Shown here: piece by piece, positions 44,290 through 55,577 of the stretch
Layout: every line of letters begins with the position of its first letter
How positions within the stretch are numbered: position 1 is the first letter of the stretch
Program-made: the position numbers and the translations under genes
Notes under the pieces: generated by a model
Databases searched by the model: none
Seen by the model: only the letters and a program-made list of their open reading frames with translations
Told to the model about the DNA's origin: nothing
Source of the DNA: Liopterus haemorrhoidalis
Lineage: Eukaryota; Arthropoda; Insecta; Coleoptera; Dytiscidae
DNA length: 64,000 bases
Reading direction: 5' to 3'
Assembly (NCBI GenBank): GCA_963971575.1
Contig: OZ020622.1
Coordinates: 30,596,301 to 30,660,300 of the forward strand

Positions 44290-46200
44290 CGTCCGGTTTC
44301 AACGGAAATTGTTTCAATTTTTTATCTAGCATAGTGAATCGATACTTTTTTACAAGGATGTACATTAAATCAGTTTTACAAGGATGTCAAAATATCATAC
44401 TTTAATTTTAACCATTTCAAAATGGCGACCATTTATTTAGAAAATAATAAATTACATAAATCATACAAAGGTAAACATAGCAAGCTTTGAAAATGATTTT
44501 GTTACATAAAAAACTAAATAAAACCTGCAAATTTTCTTGCCTGTTAGTACGAGTTTGATTTTAAAGGTGATAACATCAAATCGTTTGTAATTACGTACAT
44601 TACGCACGTTATTCAAATGAAGAAATGACAGATATGGTTCTGACATTCGCGGAATGTCAAATAAATTCTGTTAGGGTCCAGCAACTCTACAAAGAAAGGT
44701 ATCCTGAAAGTAAAGGTTAGAAGACTTAGAACATAGGGTAAGAACTAGAGATGGATCGTTCATGAACGAATCGGCTCACTGAGCCGGCTCAGTACACTGA
44801 CCGAAGTGACAAGGTTCACCAAATTGAAATGAGCCGGCTCACGGCTCACTGTATAGTTTCAAGTTTCAAGGATACAATTGGTCGGGCGATTGTGAACAGT
44901 GACCGGAGTGATCCGGATCTGGATCGATGTCATGTTGAACTTCGCGAGAACTTGGCTTGTAATGTATTATCATAAAGTGTATTTTGTCATCAATTTGTAG
45001 GGCAGTTTATTTGAAACTAATAGGGTTAGTCTGTATTTTCTTACAACCATACTATATAAAAATATTAAAAATATTGCCCAAATCCCAATGTCCGATTTAT
45101 AAGGGCAATAAACATCGCCATAAACTTAACACATCTGGTTTAAAATACAGTAGCTACATAAAGTGAATTGCTTGTTTCAAAAATGTTAGATAAGAGTTGG
45201 GGCTAGCGACGTTCTACCTACGACCGGACGACCGGCAACTGACTGACCTGTGTCTCGGGATCATGTTTAAAAGAACCGGCTCTAAGCAAGAGTCGGCTCT
45301 AAGCGACGTTCTACCTCTAAGCTCTAAGCGACGTTCTACCGAACGACCGACCGACCTGTGTCTCGGGATCATGTTTACAAGAACCGGCTCTGAGCAAGAG
45401 TCGGTTCTAAGCGACGTTCTACCTACGACCGAACGACCGACCGACCTGCGTCTCGGGATCATGTTTACAGTTCATATATTGCAAGAATCGGCTCTAAGCA
45501 AGAGCCGGCTGTAAACGACGTTCTACCTACGACCGAACAACCGACCGACCTGTGTCTCGGGATCATATTTACAGTTTATATATTGCAAGAACCGGCTCTA
45601 AGCGACTTTCTACCTACGAACTAACGACCGTCCTGTGTTTCGGAGACATGTTTACTTAACCGGATCACTGAGCCGGATCAATGAACCGGCTCAACAAACT
45701 GAACGACCTCCACTGATCCGGTTCCGCAAACTGAGCCGAAATTCCCATCTCTAGTAAGAACAGCTATCAGGAAAATTCAAAAGTATACTGTTCTAAATGT
45801 AATGGAAGAGTTTTTATTAAGAATGAGAAAATGTGTGGATAACAACGGCGGTCATGTTGAACATTTATAAATTTTCCTTAGTTTATTATTAACTTGAGAT
45901 ACTGACATATTTTGTTTTATTGTTTATCCTAGTTACATAATGTTGTTTCTTTTTATAATTTAGTTTCTACGATTTTTATGTTATTTATCATTTTGTCAAA
46001 TAAATCGTCGCCATTTTGAAATGTTTAAAATTAAAATATGGTATTTTGATATCTTGATTGATATAAAGCTGTTTTAATTTACTTTCAAGAAAATAAAATT
46101 AAAGTACCGATTCCCTATGCTAGATAAAAAGTTGAAACAATTTCCGCTGAAACCGGAAGTGAGTTATTCGAGGTGCGGCGTTTCAAACAAACACCCTGTA
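44290..46200 (+). mobile_element. Internally deleted DDE transposon
   Basis: Inverted arms: CCGGTTTCAACGGAAATTGT at 44297 and its inverse near 46133-46160, continuing past CATTTCAAAATGGCGAC. Between them is an N-terminal coding stub at about 44613-44718 (YSNEEMTDMVLTFAECQ, VRVQQLYKERYPESK) and a C-terminal stub at about 45754-45870 (MRKCVDNNGGHVEHL). These are the two ends of an abundant insect transposase family with a C-terminal NGGHFEHL motif and a helix-turn-helix start. The catalytic middle is gone, and a hAT element sits at the join. The ACACCCTGTATA at 46190 resembles the family's terminus. Confidence 0.6.
44746..45753. mobile_element. 1.0-kb non-autonomous hAT element
   Basis: TAGAGATGGATCGTTCATG at the start and CCCATCTCTA at the end, with the 8-bp duplication GTAAGAAC (44738-44745, 45754-45761). 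Subterminal GAGCCGGCTCA palindromes. The right half has four to five direct copies of a roughly 85-110-bp unit (GACGTTCTACC..CTGTGTCTCGGGATCATGTT) at 45205-45640. Confidence 0.9.
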
Positions 46201-46209
46201 TACACTATT

Positions 46210-46310
46210 TTTGTTAAAAACGTTTTTGCTGTAAAGCCATTAACAAGGGAGATATTTCAAAAGTTTAAATTTAGGGTGCCCTCCCGTAACTCCCCAACTA
46301 TTTGTGGGGG
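46210..46310 (+). repeat. Single unit of the GAGATATTT repeat
   Basis: GTTTTTGCTGTAAAG, GGGAGATATTTCAAAAGTTT and CCCGTAACTCCCCAACTATT; the third site of the family seen at 3540 and 43970. Confidence 0.55.
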
Positions 46311-46319
46311 CGTTTCTAG

Positions 46320-46950
46320 CATCGGTCGAAACGTCACGGTTTGCTAATTGAATTTAAATATTTGAATTTGTACTTCATAGTACTTACTTTGAAAGGCCCT
46401 TCCACATAGTGGGTTTCCCAACTTGCGAGCAGATCAAGTCTGAAACCCTAAAAAGGTCCGCTGGTCGGTTGCTATGATTCTTTATGATGGGAATAAGGGT
46501 GTTTGAATCAAAATCCACATTTTATTTAATCTACGTTTAATGTTTAGATAGATTGAAATTAGAGAATACACTAGGACTTTATGATGGCTACGAAATCCCA
46601 TGAGATACACTTAAAACCTAATAACCACTGTCACCTCACAAAGCCGCTTAATCACCTGACAATACTAACAGTGTTTAAACCCGTTATTGAGGTTCGTTTA
46701 TTTCATTAAAACTGTCCTCAATACTTCTAGACTACTTATGGTTCACCTACTACACGATACCGAATTTCTCAACCAAACGTTTGGGAGGTTCGTCCGAGTA
46801 AGGTGACGATCTACTCACGACTACTTTGTCTCTCACAAGATTTCCCCAGCCCTTATCTTAAAACTAATAATTTGATCTTTGAACCCCATTTGTTTCTCGC
46901 AAAAATAATCAGCTCTCCAATTAACTACAAAAACCTTACATAAGTTTGAT
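46320..46950. other. Unassigned DNA
   Basis: Less AT-rich than its surroundings; contains AAGGTCCGCTGGTCGG and TTGGGAGGTTCGTCCGAGTA. I do not recognise it; it could be an untranslated or LTR part of a retroelement. Confidence 0.3.
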
Positions 46951-46952
46951 TT

Positions 46953-48900
46953 TTTATTTTTATTTATTTTATTTTATTTTATTTTGTTCGGAACACAAAC
47001 AGGACAGGCCCAGCGAAGTGTTCACTACTGCATAATTACAATGTTAATACATAATTAAACAAATTTAGACTTGAAATACAATAAGTAGTTGAATACAACA
47101 AATAGTTAAACGTAATAAACTGTTAACAATACATATTATTAATATTGATGACAAATTTTGTCCTTACAATATTTATTGAACATTTTAACAGACACGTTGG
47201 TAATGTTAACATCTGAGAAATTATTATTGTAAGTGCTACAGAGTCTGACTATTGGAGAATTTTGATAAGAATTCGTGTTCGCAAAAGGTATACAAAGAAG
47301 CGAAGAAGATCGCGTATTGTACACTGGAACATTAATAGTGATTAAATTTTGCAGTTCAACACATGATAATAGATTATTAAGAATTTTATGCAAAATTTTC
47401 ATGTCAGTTAAAGTGCGACGATCCTTTAGTGTGAGAAAATTAAACTCGGCGCAACATATATTATAATTGATATAGTTGTAATTATTTTTGAAGCATAAGT
47501 ATTTAAGGAATTTTTTTTGAATACGTTCAATTTGATTTATATAAATATCGTACTGAGGGTTCCATATGACAGAGGCAAATTGAAGATTACTCTGAACATA
47601 GGCAAAGTATAATGACTTAAGGACTGCAGTTGATTTGAAATCTTTAGTTGACCTGATGAAAAAGCCCAGCATTTTGAAGGCCTTTGCTGTGATATTATTT
47701 ACATGGGGATCAAATGACAGTTTAGAGTCAAATGGAATGCCCAAGTCTCTTACAACATCAGTTCTTGTGATGACAGTACCTTCAAAATTGTTGTTGAATA
47801 AATTTCTACTATGATTTCTAGTAAAAGATATTATAGAGCATTTATCGTAATTAAGGAATAATTTATTCGTGGTACAGTAGTTATGAAAATTATCTATGTC
47901 ATTTTGAAGAAGATTGGCATCAGATAAAGACTGTATTTTTCGATAAATTTTCAAATCGTCTGCAAAAAGAAGAAAGTCGGAATTTTTATTACTTGATTAA
48001 CGTCATTGATAAAAATCAAGAAGAGCAGTGGTCCTAAGTGTGAACCCTGTGGAACGCCAGATGTTATATTGACATAACTAGATGTAAAACCATTAATACA
48101 TACAGCTTGGGTTCTATTGAAAATGTAAGATATTAACCATCTTAAAAGATCACCATTAATACCGATCAATAACAGCTTAGTTATCAAAGTGTAGTGATCA
48201 ATTTTGTCAAAAGCTTTGCAAAGGTCTGTATATACGGAGTCAGTCTGAATTCTATTGTCGAGATTTTCTAATATAAAATTACTGTAGATCATTTAATTAG
48301 TTTCTACTGATTTTTTAGGAAGGAATCCGTGCTGTTGATTAATAATTTTTGGTTTAACAAAATCTAAAAGATGTCTGTAGATTAATATTTCAAAAATTTT
48401 ACCTAAGGTATTAATTTTGGATATGGGGCGATAATTTTTAACTAGGTTTTTATCACCAGATTTAAAAATGGGCACTATAGTCGCTGATTTTAATGTGTCA
48501 GGAAACATATTTTCTTGTAAAGACATATTAAAGAGTAGAAATAGTGGAAAAGAAAGAGAGTTAGCAAATGACTTGAAAAATAAAGGCGGAATCATATCTG
48601 ACACTGGTCCCTTCTTAATATCAAGATTTAACAAAACTATTTTGATATCAGGTTGCGTGATGGTGATTTTGTTTAACGAGTTATTTATATTGTCTGAGCT
48701 GTGTGCATTAGCTGAGACAGGGTTGAGAGGTTCAAATACAGATTGAAAATAATTTGAAAATAATTCGCAAATAGATTTGCCATCTTTGGCGACATGATCA
48801 TTATGTTTAAGTATTCCAGGCAAAGATGATTTATTGAAATAGAGGTACCAGACAAAAGTCCTTACCCTCATTGTCATTACATTGTCAAGTACAATTTTGT
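46953..48900 (-). pseudogene. 5'-truncated Jockey/CR1-like LINE
   Basis: Minus-strand ORF2 in three pieces. 48293-48877 carries the RT start (LKSATIVPIFKSGDKNLVKN, YRPISKINTLGKIFE, QHGFLPKKS). 47951-48292 carries [12 protein letters not shown] and [20 protein letters not shown]. 47139-47954 carries the thumb and C-terminal region (LGIPFDSKLSFDPHVNNI; YNTRSSSLLCIPF). A single TAA at 48293-48295 separates the first two. A one-base change near 47990 shifts the frame across the catalytic FADD motif, which is readable in the other frame ([11 protein letters not shown]). The 3' tail is (TTTTA)n at 46953-46985. The endonuclease is missing. Confidence 0.88.
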
Positions 48901-49571
48901 TAAATGAATATCTTAAACTATGCTTAACCTAACTTAACCTAAGCACATATTAGGGATATTTACAGGGAAAAAATAAAATGTAATAAATACAAAAAATAAA
49001 AATCCTGTCACATATGAGAACATTGTGTTATTAATTTGTCGTTATCGTCGTGCAATTATTATTTTTGGTTTCTTGTGTTTCGTACTGCTGTATTCGTCGT
49101 AGTTGCCGAGGTTTTCAATTAGTGGGTTCTGATGTCCATTGAGTTGCCCATGCAGTGTTGTGGCTTGTTGAACTACAGAGCGGTCATAATTTCTTGTCAG
49201 TTATGCAATAGTTGACAGAAACATTTTGTTATCAAATTTATTTCCAAGGACATGCACACATAGACGTAGATTCGATTTTTATATTGGGTGATGTATGTTC
49301 AATATTTCACTTACCTCTAAGAGCTAACCTCGATCAACAATCGTCTTCCAATTACAATCTTAATAACAATAATATCAACAACAACAATAATAATGAAAAA
49401 ACAATAATATATCTTAACAAAAACCACTACGTTTTCTCTACACACCATTGAGTTAACGAACAACATGAAGTTATCAATACAATATCGTTACTGATTGGTT
49501 CTTTGTTAAATTGGAATTTTTAGATAAGAGATAGAATACAGTTTTGATATTTTTAAGCTCATTGTTTATTG
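48901..49571. other. Unassigned DNA with an inverted repeat
   Basis: CATAATTTCTTGTCAGTTAT (49183-49202) is inverted at about 49569-49593 (ATGTAACTGACAAGAAATTATG). Between them is an Asn-rich ORF (49212-49451, AACAATAAT repeats) of no known family. Possibly a small foldback element overlapping the next LINE tail. Confidence 0.4.
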
Positions 49572-50147
49572 TTATGTAACTGACAAGAAATTATGATCAC
49601 ACGGTATGATGTCTTGGATAGGTATTACTTTAAAATCGTTTAGTATAGTTGTGTTGTGGACATAGTATGGACAGTTTGCCACGATTCTTAAAAATTTGTT
49701 CTGTATGATTTGTAATTTATACAAATGTGTTTTTGCGGCAAAGACCCAGGCTGGTGATGCGTAAGTTAGAATAGGTTGTATTAAAGATTTAAATAGAAGG
49801 ATGGAGTTTGAATAACTGAGTTTGCTACGTCGATTGATCATAGGGTATAGTAAGTAAATTCTGCTATATGCTTTGTTTAAAATATTTGTTATGTGATTAT
49901 GCCATATTTTTTTGTCAACGCCCAAGTATTTACTGTCGTTACTCCATTTGATAATTTTACTATTTAACGAAAGATTCTGGAAAGGCAGATGTTGTCTTTT
50001 AGAGAATAGTATTGCTGTGGTTTTGTCTGCATTTATTTTGATTCGCCATCTTTTATACCAGTGTTCGGCTATTTTAATGTAGTCATTTATGGTGGTGGTT
50101 ATATATTCTGGGGATTTATCCTGACAGAATATAGCAGTGTCATCTCT
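49572..50147 (-). pseudogene. Jockey/CR1-like LINE fragment, minus strand
   Basis: From 50146 down: DDTAIFCQDKSPEYI (just after the catalytic FA-DD), HWYKRWRIKINADKTTAILF and SKYLG; then after a small gap KIWHNHITNILNKAY, SLIQPILTYASPAWVFAA and LQIIQNKFLRI. This is RT thumb and connection sequence. The fragment starts exactly at the RT active site, where it meets a plus-strand LINE head to head. Confidence 0.75.
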
Positions 50148-50800
50148 TCCATTTTGGGGCCATTACTGTTCCTTATTTACATTAACGACTTACCCGACTT
50201 CATTACTGCCAATACTTTTATGTTTGCGAATGACAGTACTTTTTTAAATAAAAATATGGACTACAGGAGAATTCCAGACCTTATAGAATCGTCTCTAAAC
50301 CAGGCTTTGAATTGGTTTGCATCCAACAATTTGAGCCTGAACATAGAGAAGACTAATGAAATGGTTTTTAGTCTCAACAGAAATTTTTCAGAGAATCTTT
50401 TACCATATGCTAACAATAATGCTAAATTTCTAGGTTTTTATTTGGATTCCCAGTTAACCTGGAAGATACACATAAATAATCTCGAAAATAAAATAAACAC
50501 CGCCTTGTTTATGTTAAGAAAAGTGGTAAATCACATATCACTTAGAGCAGCTAAAACGGTGTACTTCGCGCGCGTTCATAGCCTAATATCATATGGCATC
50601 ATATTATGGGGTAATTCGGTAAATTGGAAAAGGATTTTTATTCTACAAAAAAAAGCCATTAGAATAATTACAAACAGTGCTGGGAGGGATTCGTGTAGAC
50701 CATTATTTAGATCCAGCAAAATCCTTACTCTCCCGTGCCTGTACATACTAGAAGCGCACACATTGGTCAGAGAAGGCATTGGCGAGATGACCATATGTGG
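50148..50800 (+). pseudogene. Jockey/CR1-like LINE fragment, plus strand
   Basis: Begins within the [19 protein letters not shown], then FMFANDSTFL (the catalytic FADD changed to FAND), NLSLNIEKTNEMVF, KFLGFYLDSQLTWKIHI, SLISYGIILWGNS and IFILQKKAIRII. Open for over 200 codons. Changing the second catalytic Asp to Asn would abolish polymerase activity. Different family from the minus-strand fragment next to it. Confidence 0.82.
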
Positions 50801-50809
50801 CAATGGTCA

Positions 50810-50881
<72 letters not shown>
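50810..50881 (+). repeat. (AAT)n microsatellite
   Basis: About 24 perfect units; a shorter run of four to five units follows at 51149-51163 on the far side of a LINE tail. Confidence 0.97.
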
Positions 50882-50883
<2 letters not shown>

Positions 50884-51148
50884 GCCTCCTATCGAAGGGA
50901 AATCGAGTCCATTCCCGCCTGTAGATCTTCTGCCAACTCTTTGATCTGCAGGATGCAGAAAGCAGTGCTGCTCGGGTCGCTTCGCATTGTGCGGGCACTG
51001 GATCTGGCGTAATTTCCGCGGCTGCATATCGCCAGGGTTTGGGATGCAGTCGTGTGTAGTTAGCTCCAATAGTCTCTAGTATGACGCGGCTCAAAAAGTT
51101 GCTGAAGTTTGAGATTAGTGGACGCTTGTCAAGACCTGACAAACCCCA
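50882..51148 (+). pseudogene. Dong/R4-like LINE 3' end within a TAA microsatellite
   Basis: The plus strand encodes ASYRREIESIPACRSSANSL and ICRMQKAVLLGSLRIVR before a stop at 51010-51012. The MQKAVLLGSLRIVR helix matches the extreme C-terminus of R2/R4-superfamily LINEs (LQKAVLLGTCRIVR-type ending). A GC-rich 3' UTR of 136 bases follows and ends at the second AAT run. Dong-type elements of the R4 clade insert into (TAA)n, as seen here. Severely 5' truncated; no RT. Confidence 0.65.
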
Positions 51149-54100
51149 AAATAATAATAATAATATAATTTATTCCCATTAGTTAAATATAGTACAATTA
51201 TCTACATTAATCTTAATTCTAGTTGAAAGTACATATAGTAATAATGCATAATATTTTGGAATAGTGCACCCAATAAGAGTATTATCTTGTGGTGGGGCAC
51301 TTACTATCTATTTAATAATGACTATTCATCATGAGTACATATATTGGCAATATTTTTTTATTTATTTTTTTAAATTTATTTATTTTACATTAGGTGCTAT
51401 ATATTTACGTTTCAAATATGATGTTTTTGATTTAATTTTTGTTTAATTTAAGAGTCTATGACAGCATGAATACATTGTTTATCGGTTTGTTTAATCCATT
51501 TTTTAACTTTATTTTTTTAAGAATTTGGATTTTTTATTGATTTAATTTCATTAGGTAAGTTGTTAAACAATTTTGGAGTTAGATAAGTAAAACTTTGTTT
51601 AAATATAGATTTTTTTATTTTTGGTATAATAGAGTTTTTATTTAGTTCATTTCATGTAGATTTACCGTGTGAGGTGTATTTTATAATGTTTCTGTTTTTT
51701 TGTATTTTTAGCAGTGCATGTTGGGCAAATATTTGTCGTGGATCGAGGATTTTAGTTTCCTTATATAGTTTATCGCTTGGATAACGTCTAGGTTTTTTAA
51801 ACATAATTTTTAAAATTGTTTTTTGGCATGTAATTATTTTTTTAATCTTTGTTTTAGCTAGTCCTCCCCATCCTATTATGCCATATTGAATAAGACTGTG
51901 AACTAGTCCATAGCATACCTTTCTAATAACGTAAGTCGGCACAATTTTTGATAATTTCGAAAACATGTAGTACATTTTACGGATTCTTTTCGATAGTTCT
52001 TCTATATGTTGCTTCCAAGACAATTGTTGATCTATAAAAATTCCTAGATATTTGACACAATTTGATCTTTGGATTAGTTCACTAGAGGTTCCTATATTTT
52101 TAAATTATTTATTAAGGGTTGAGATTTATTCTTAATTGCAAATGTTATGAAGTTACTTTTTGATGTATTTAAACTTAAGAAATTATTTTCTAGCCATTTA
52201 TTTATTTCCTTTACACAATTTTCTGCTTTTGTGGCAGTTGCTTTCCATGAACTGGATGATGTTAGTACGACTGTATCATCGGCATAGGCAATAATTTTAC
52301 AGTCTGTGTCAATATTGAACAGGTCATTTAGATATATATTAAATAGAGTTGCTGATAATACAGAACCCTGGGGAACGCCACATTTTACAAGTAATTTGTT
52401 ACTTATTTCTTCATTGATTTGGACACGCTGGTATCTATTTTGAAGGTAGCTCTGAATTAAGTTGTATCCTGTTCCTCTAATCCCGATTGTTTTAATTTTT
52501 TCTAGTAATATTTGGTGGTCTACTGTGTCGAATGCTTTTGCCAGGTCAAGAAATGTTGCTATTAGTTTCGTATTGTTGTTAAATGATTCATATATGGTTG
52601 ATGTTACTTCTGCTATTGCGTCGTCTGTACTGAAATTTTGACGGAATCCGTATTTATATTTATTTATGACGTTATGTTTTGCCAGAAAGTTATTTATTTT
52701 TCATTAATAACTTTTTCTATTAATTTACCTACTGACGATGTTAGTGATATTGGCCTATAGTTGCTTAGTATGTTTTTATCTCCCTTTTTTTATATCGGTT
52801 TTATTGTTGATAATTTGAAAATTTCGGGGTATATTCCAGTTTCTAGTATTTTATTAGTTAATATTGTTATTGGTCTGGTAATAGTATCTTTTGTTTTCTT
52901 TATTGTGTCATTTAAAATTCCATCGGGTCCGGGGGCGCTATTATTTTTTAGTAATTTTATAAATTTGTATATATCTTCTTCGCAAACAGGATTAAAAAAT
53001 ATTGTTTCTGAAACATGTTGTTCTTTTTTCATTTTAATGTTATGATTGGGTCTGAATGCAAGTGAATTTCTTTGATTAAAGCCAATAATATTGAAATAGT
53101 TATTAAAATTATTTGCTAGATTTTTATCATCAATTTGCGCCGGTAATATATTTTTCCTTTCATCTTTGTAGTTAGTAATATCCTGTATGGTTTTCCATAT
53201 TTTTTTAGAATCATTATTATGCTCCTCTATTTTTTGTTTATAATATTCTTTTTTCGTTGCGTTTATTAGTTTACCTATTATTTTTTTATAGTTAATATAT
53301 TTGATTTTTAATTTTGAATTAAATGGTTCTTTATTTAGTTTGTTTTTAAGTTTATCTCGGGTTTTAATAGATATAATTAGGCCATTAGTAATCCACGGTT
53401 TTAGTTTTTTATACTTATTACTTTTATTATAAATTTTTATTGTTGAACATTCGTCGATTAATTCTTTATACTTAATTATAAAATTATTTGCCATGTTATT
53501 AGTGTTAGTGTCGCTTAAAATTACTTCCCAGTTTACATTGATGATTTTTTTATTTAATAGTTCATAATTTATTGTTTTTATTTTCGTAGTTAATGTTTTA
53601 TATGCTTGATATTTAGTATTTTTATTGTTAAATTGTATTATTGTGGAATAGTGATCAGTTATATGTGTTTTAAGTACAGTAGGTTTTATATTGTGATTAG
53701 TAAATTTAGTATCTTTAAGAAATATATGACCGATACAGGTTTTAGCTGTGGGAGTTACTCTCGTATAATGATTAATAGCAGACTTGAATCCATACTTGTA
53801 CAATACATTCAGATATTGGTTAGATGCATAATTCAGGTCTAAAATATCTATGTTAATGTCACCCATGACTAAATCTATATCCTTATAATGAAGTAGTATA
53901 TCATCTAAATTACATATAAAATTTTTGCTATTATTATTGGGTGATCTATATACAGCTAATAATTTAAATTTTTTATTATTTGTTTCTATTGATACTAACA
54001 TACCCCTAACTTCATCATGTTTATTGTTTTTATATTGAAGTTATAAATGTTTTTTATATAAATAATTACACCATCATTCTGATTAAAGTTCGCATCATTA

Positions 54101-54203
54101 TATTCAAGATTGTAATTATTTATCCTAAAATCGTTTTTATTCTTAATTTGCCATGTTTCCGTCAGAACTATAATATCATAATTAGCATTTACATCACTTA
54201 GTA

Positions 54204-55342
54204 CAGCGGTTCTCAAAGTGTGCTCCGCGGAGCCCTGGGGTTCCGCGAGCTACCTCAAAGGGCTCCGTGAATTATAAATATAAATCCGCAAAAATTAATA
54301 TATATTAACAAAAAATTATAATTATTATTAATTTACATAAAGTTAATTTGTTGCTCTGAAAAGTTTAGATTTATTTAATTAATGAACTAAAAAAATCTGT
54401 AACGGTTAACTCAATATAGTGCAGTCGCCTATTCGATAAAAACAGTTAGTCAGTTCTTCAATTGTTCAATTAGTTTTTACGATTTGAGTTTTTGTTGCAA
54501 CGCAAAATGCTCCGGTCCAGAAAGACTAGTTGAGTTTGACTGTTGAGATCGGACTGATGATTGCTCTCGTGAGCTAGATAGCTGCACAATATTTAAAGAT
54601 TTCTGCGATGAAATTAATGGAGACATTGATGCAAGTGGCCTTATTATGTTGTGTGATGAAATTTGTCAACATTTGGAAGATATTCTAAACTCGGTCAAAC
54701 AATATTTTCCAGATGAAGAGAATGAAAAGCTTAAAAAGTATACATGGATTAGAAACCCATTCATAGTTCAGAAAAGACCAGAAACATTCACAGCTAAGGA
54801 GTACGAAATTTTCATTGACATGATTTCAGATTCCTCACTACAGGCCATATTTGAAAAACTATCTTTGCCAGAATTTTGGTGCACTTTGAGAGAAGAATAT
54901 GCAGATTTATCAATGAAAGCTGTTAAAATACTTCTTCCTTTCGCTACCACTTATCTGTGCGAATCTGGATTTTCTTCGTATGCTGCAACAAAAACAAAAT
55001 ACCGCAACAGACTCGATGCAGAAGCTGGTATGAGGATTCAACTGTCCTCTATAAAGCCAGACATAAATGAATTATGTAAAAATAGGAAACAAGCCCATGC
55101 ATCCAACTAAAAATGTTTGTTTTTTATAATATTTTGCAATTATTTTCTGATAAATGATTTTATTGAAGTATAAATAATTTAATTCTTTCTTTTTATTTAT
55201 AAATATATATATAAATATATCTACTCTTCGATGTTAGGTATCGTCGAGTGGCATATACACATAATTAGTGAACCAGTGGGGTTCCGTGGAAATTTGTATG
55301 CCTTTGGAGGGCTCCGCAGCTCAAAAAGTTTGAGAACCGCTG
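54204..55342 (+). mobile_element. hAT element, internally deleted
   Basis: CAGCGGTTCTCAAAGTGTG and TTTGAGAACCGCTG ends, with the 8-bp duplication ACTTAGTA (54196-54203, 55343-55350). It carries a transposase C-terminal ORF (54646-55110). Inserted in the LINE endonuclease. Confidence 0.93.
54646..55110 (+). pseudogene. hAT transposase C-terminal domain (ZBED5-like)
   Basis: 154 codons in one frame. The last half is the hAT dimerisation domain: LSLPEFWCTLREEY, VKILLPFATTYLCESGFSSY, TKYRNRLDAEAGMRIQLSSI. This matches the hAT clade that also gave the vertebrate ZBED5-like proteins. The BED finger and RNase H-like catalytic region are deleted: only about 440 bases lie between the left terminus and this ORF. 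It cannot be active, but might be mobilised by a full-length relative through its intact ends. Confidence 0.85.
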
Positions 55343-55577
55343 ACTTAGTAGTATCATTAATTCGTCGTAATTTTTCCTTATACTTCTGATGTTCATGTGG
55401 AAAATATTTAAGATTACTTTTAAATTATTTTTATTTATGTATGTTTTATATTCATTAATATTTAGTGTATGTGTTTTAATATCATTTATTTCGTACTCGT
55501 TACTTGTAACATAATCTAGATTCATTATCATTCGTTACGCTACACTTATATATCTGCTAACTATTTATCCTACTTCC

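Larger units (their letters stand above)
51652..55531 (-). pseudogene. LINE ORF2: AP endonuclease and reverse transcriptase
   Basis: Starts near MIMNLDYV at 55531. Endonuclease motifs: LNIFHMNIRSIRKN, DIIVLTETW (54130-54190), LLAVYRSPNN, LVMGDINIDIL, and a terminal THITDHYST (SDH-type). RT motifs: NSAPGPDGI, KKGDKNILSNYRPISLTSS near 52740, GVPQGSVLSA near 52380, and YADD (AYADDTVV) near 52280. The C-terminus ends at 51652. A hAT element splits the endonuclease; its removal with one 8-bp duplicate keeps the frame. Lesions: a frameshift near 54000-54040, a TAA in PI*KKGD near 52790, another near 52700, and further ones near 52030-52110. The catalytic residues survive, so decay is recent. Confidence 0.88.

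Noticed and set aside
50797..51142. Poly-Asn, poly-Ile and poly-Tyr ORFs
   Set aside because: By-products of the (AAT)n microsatellite; only the in-frame MQKAVLLGSLRIVR segment has family support.
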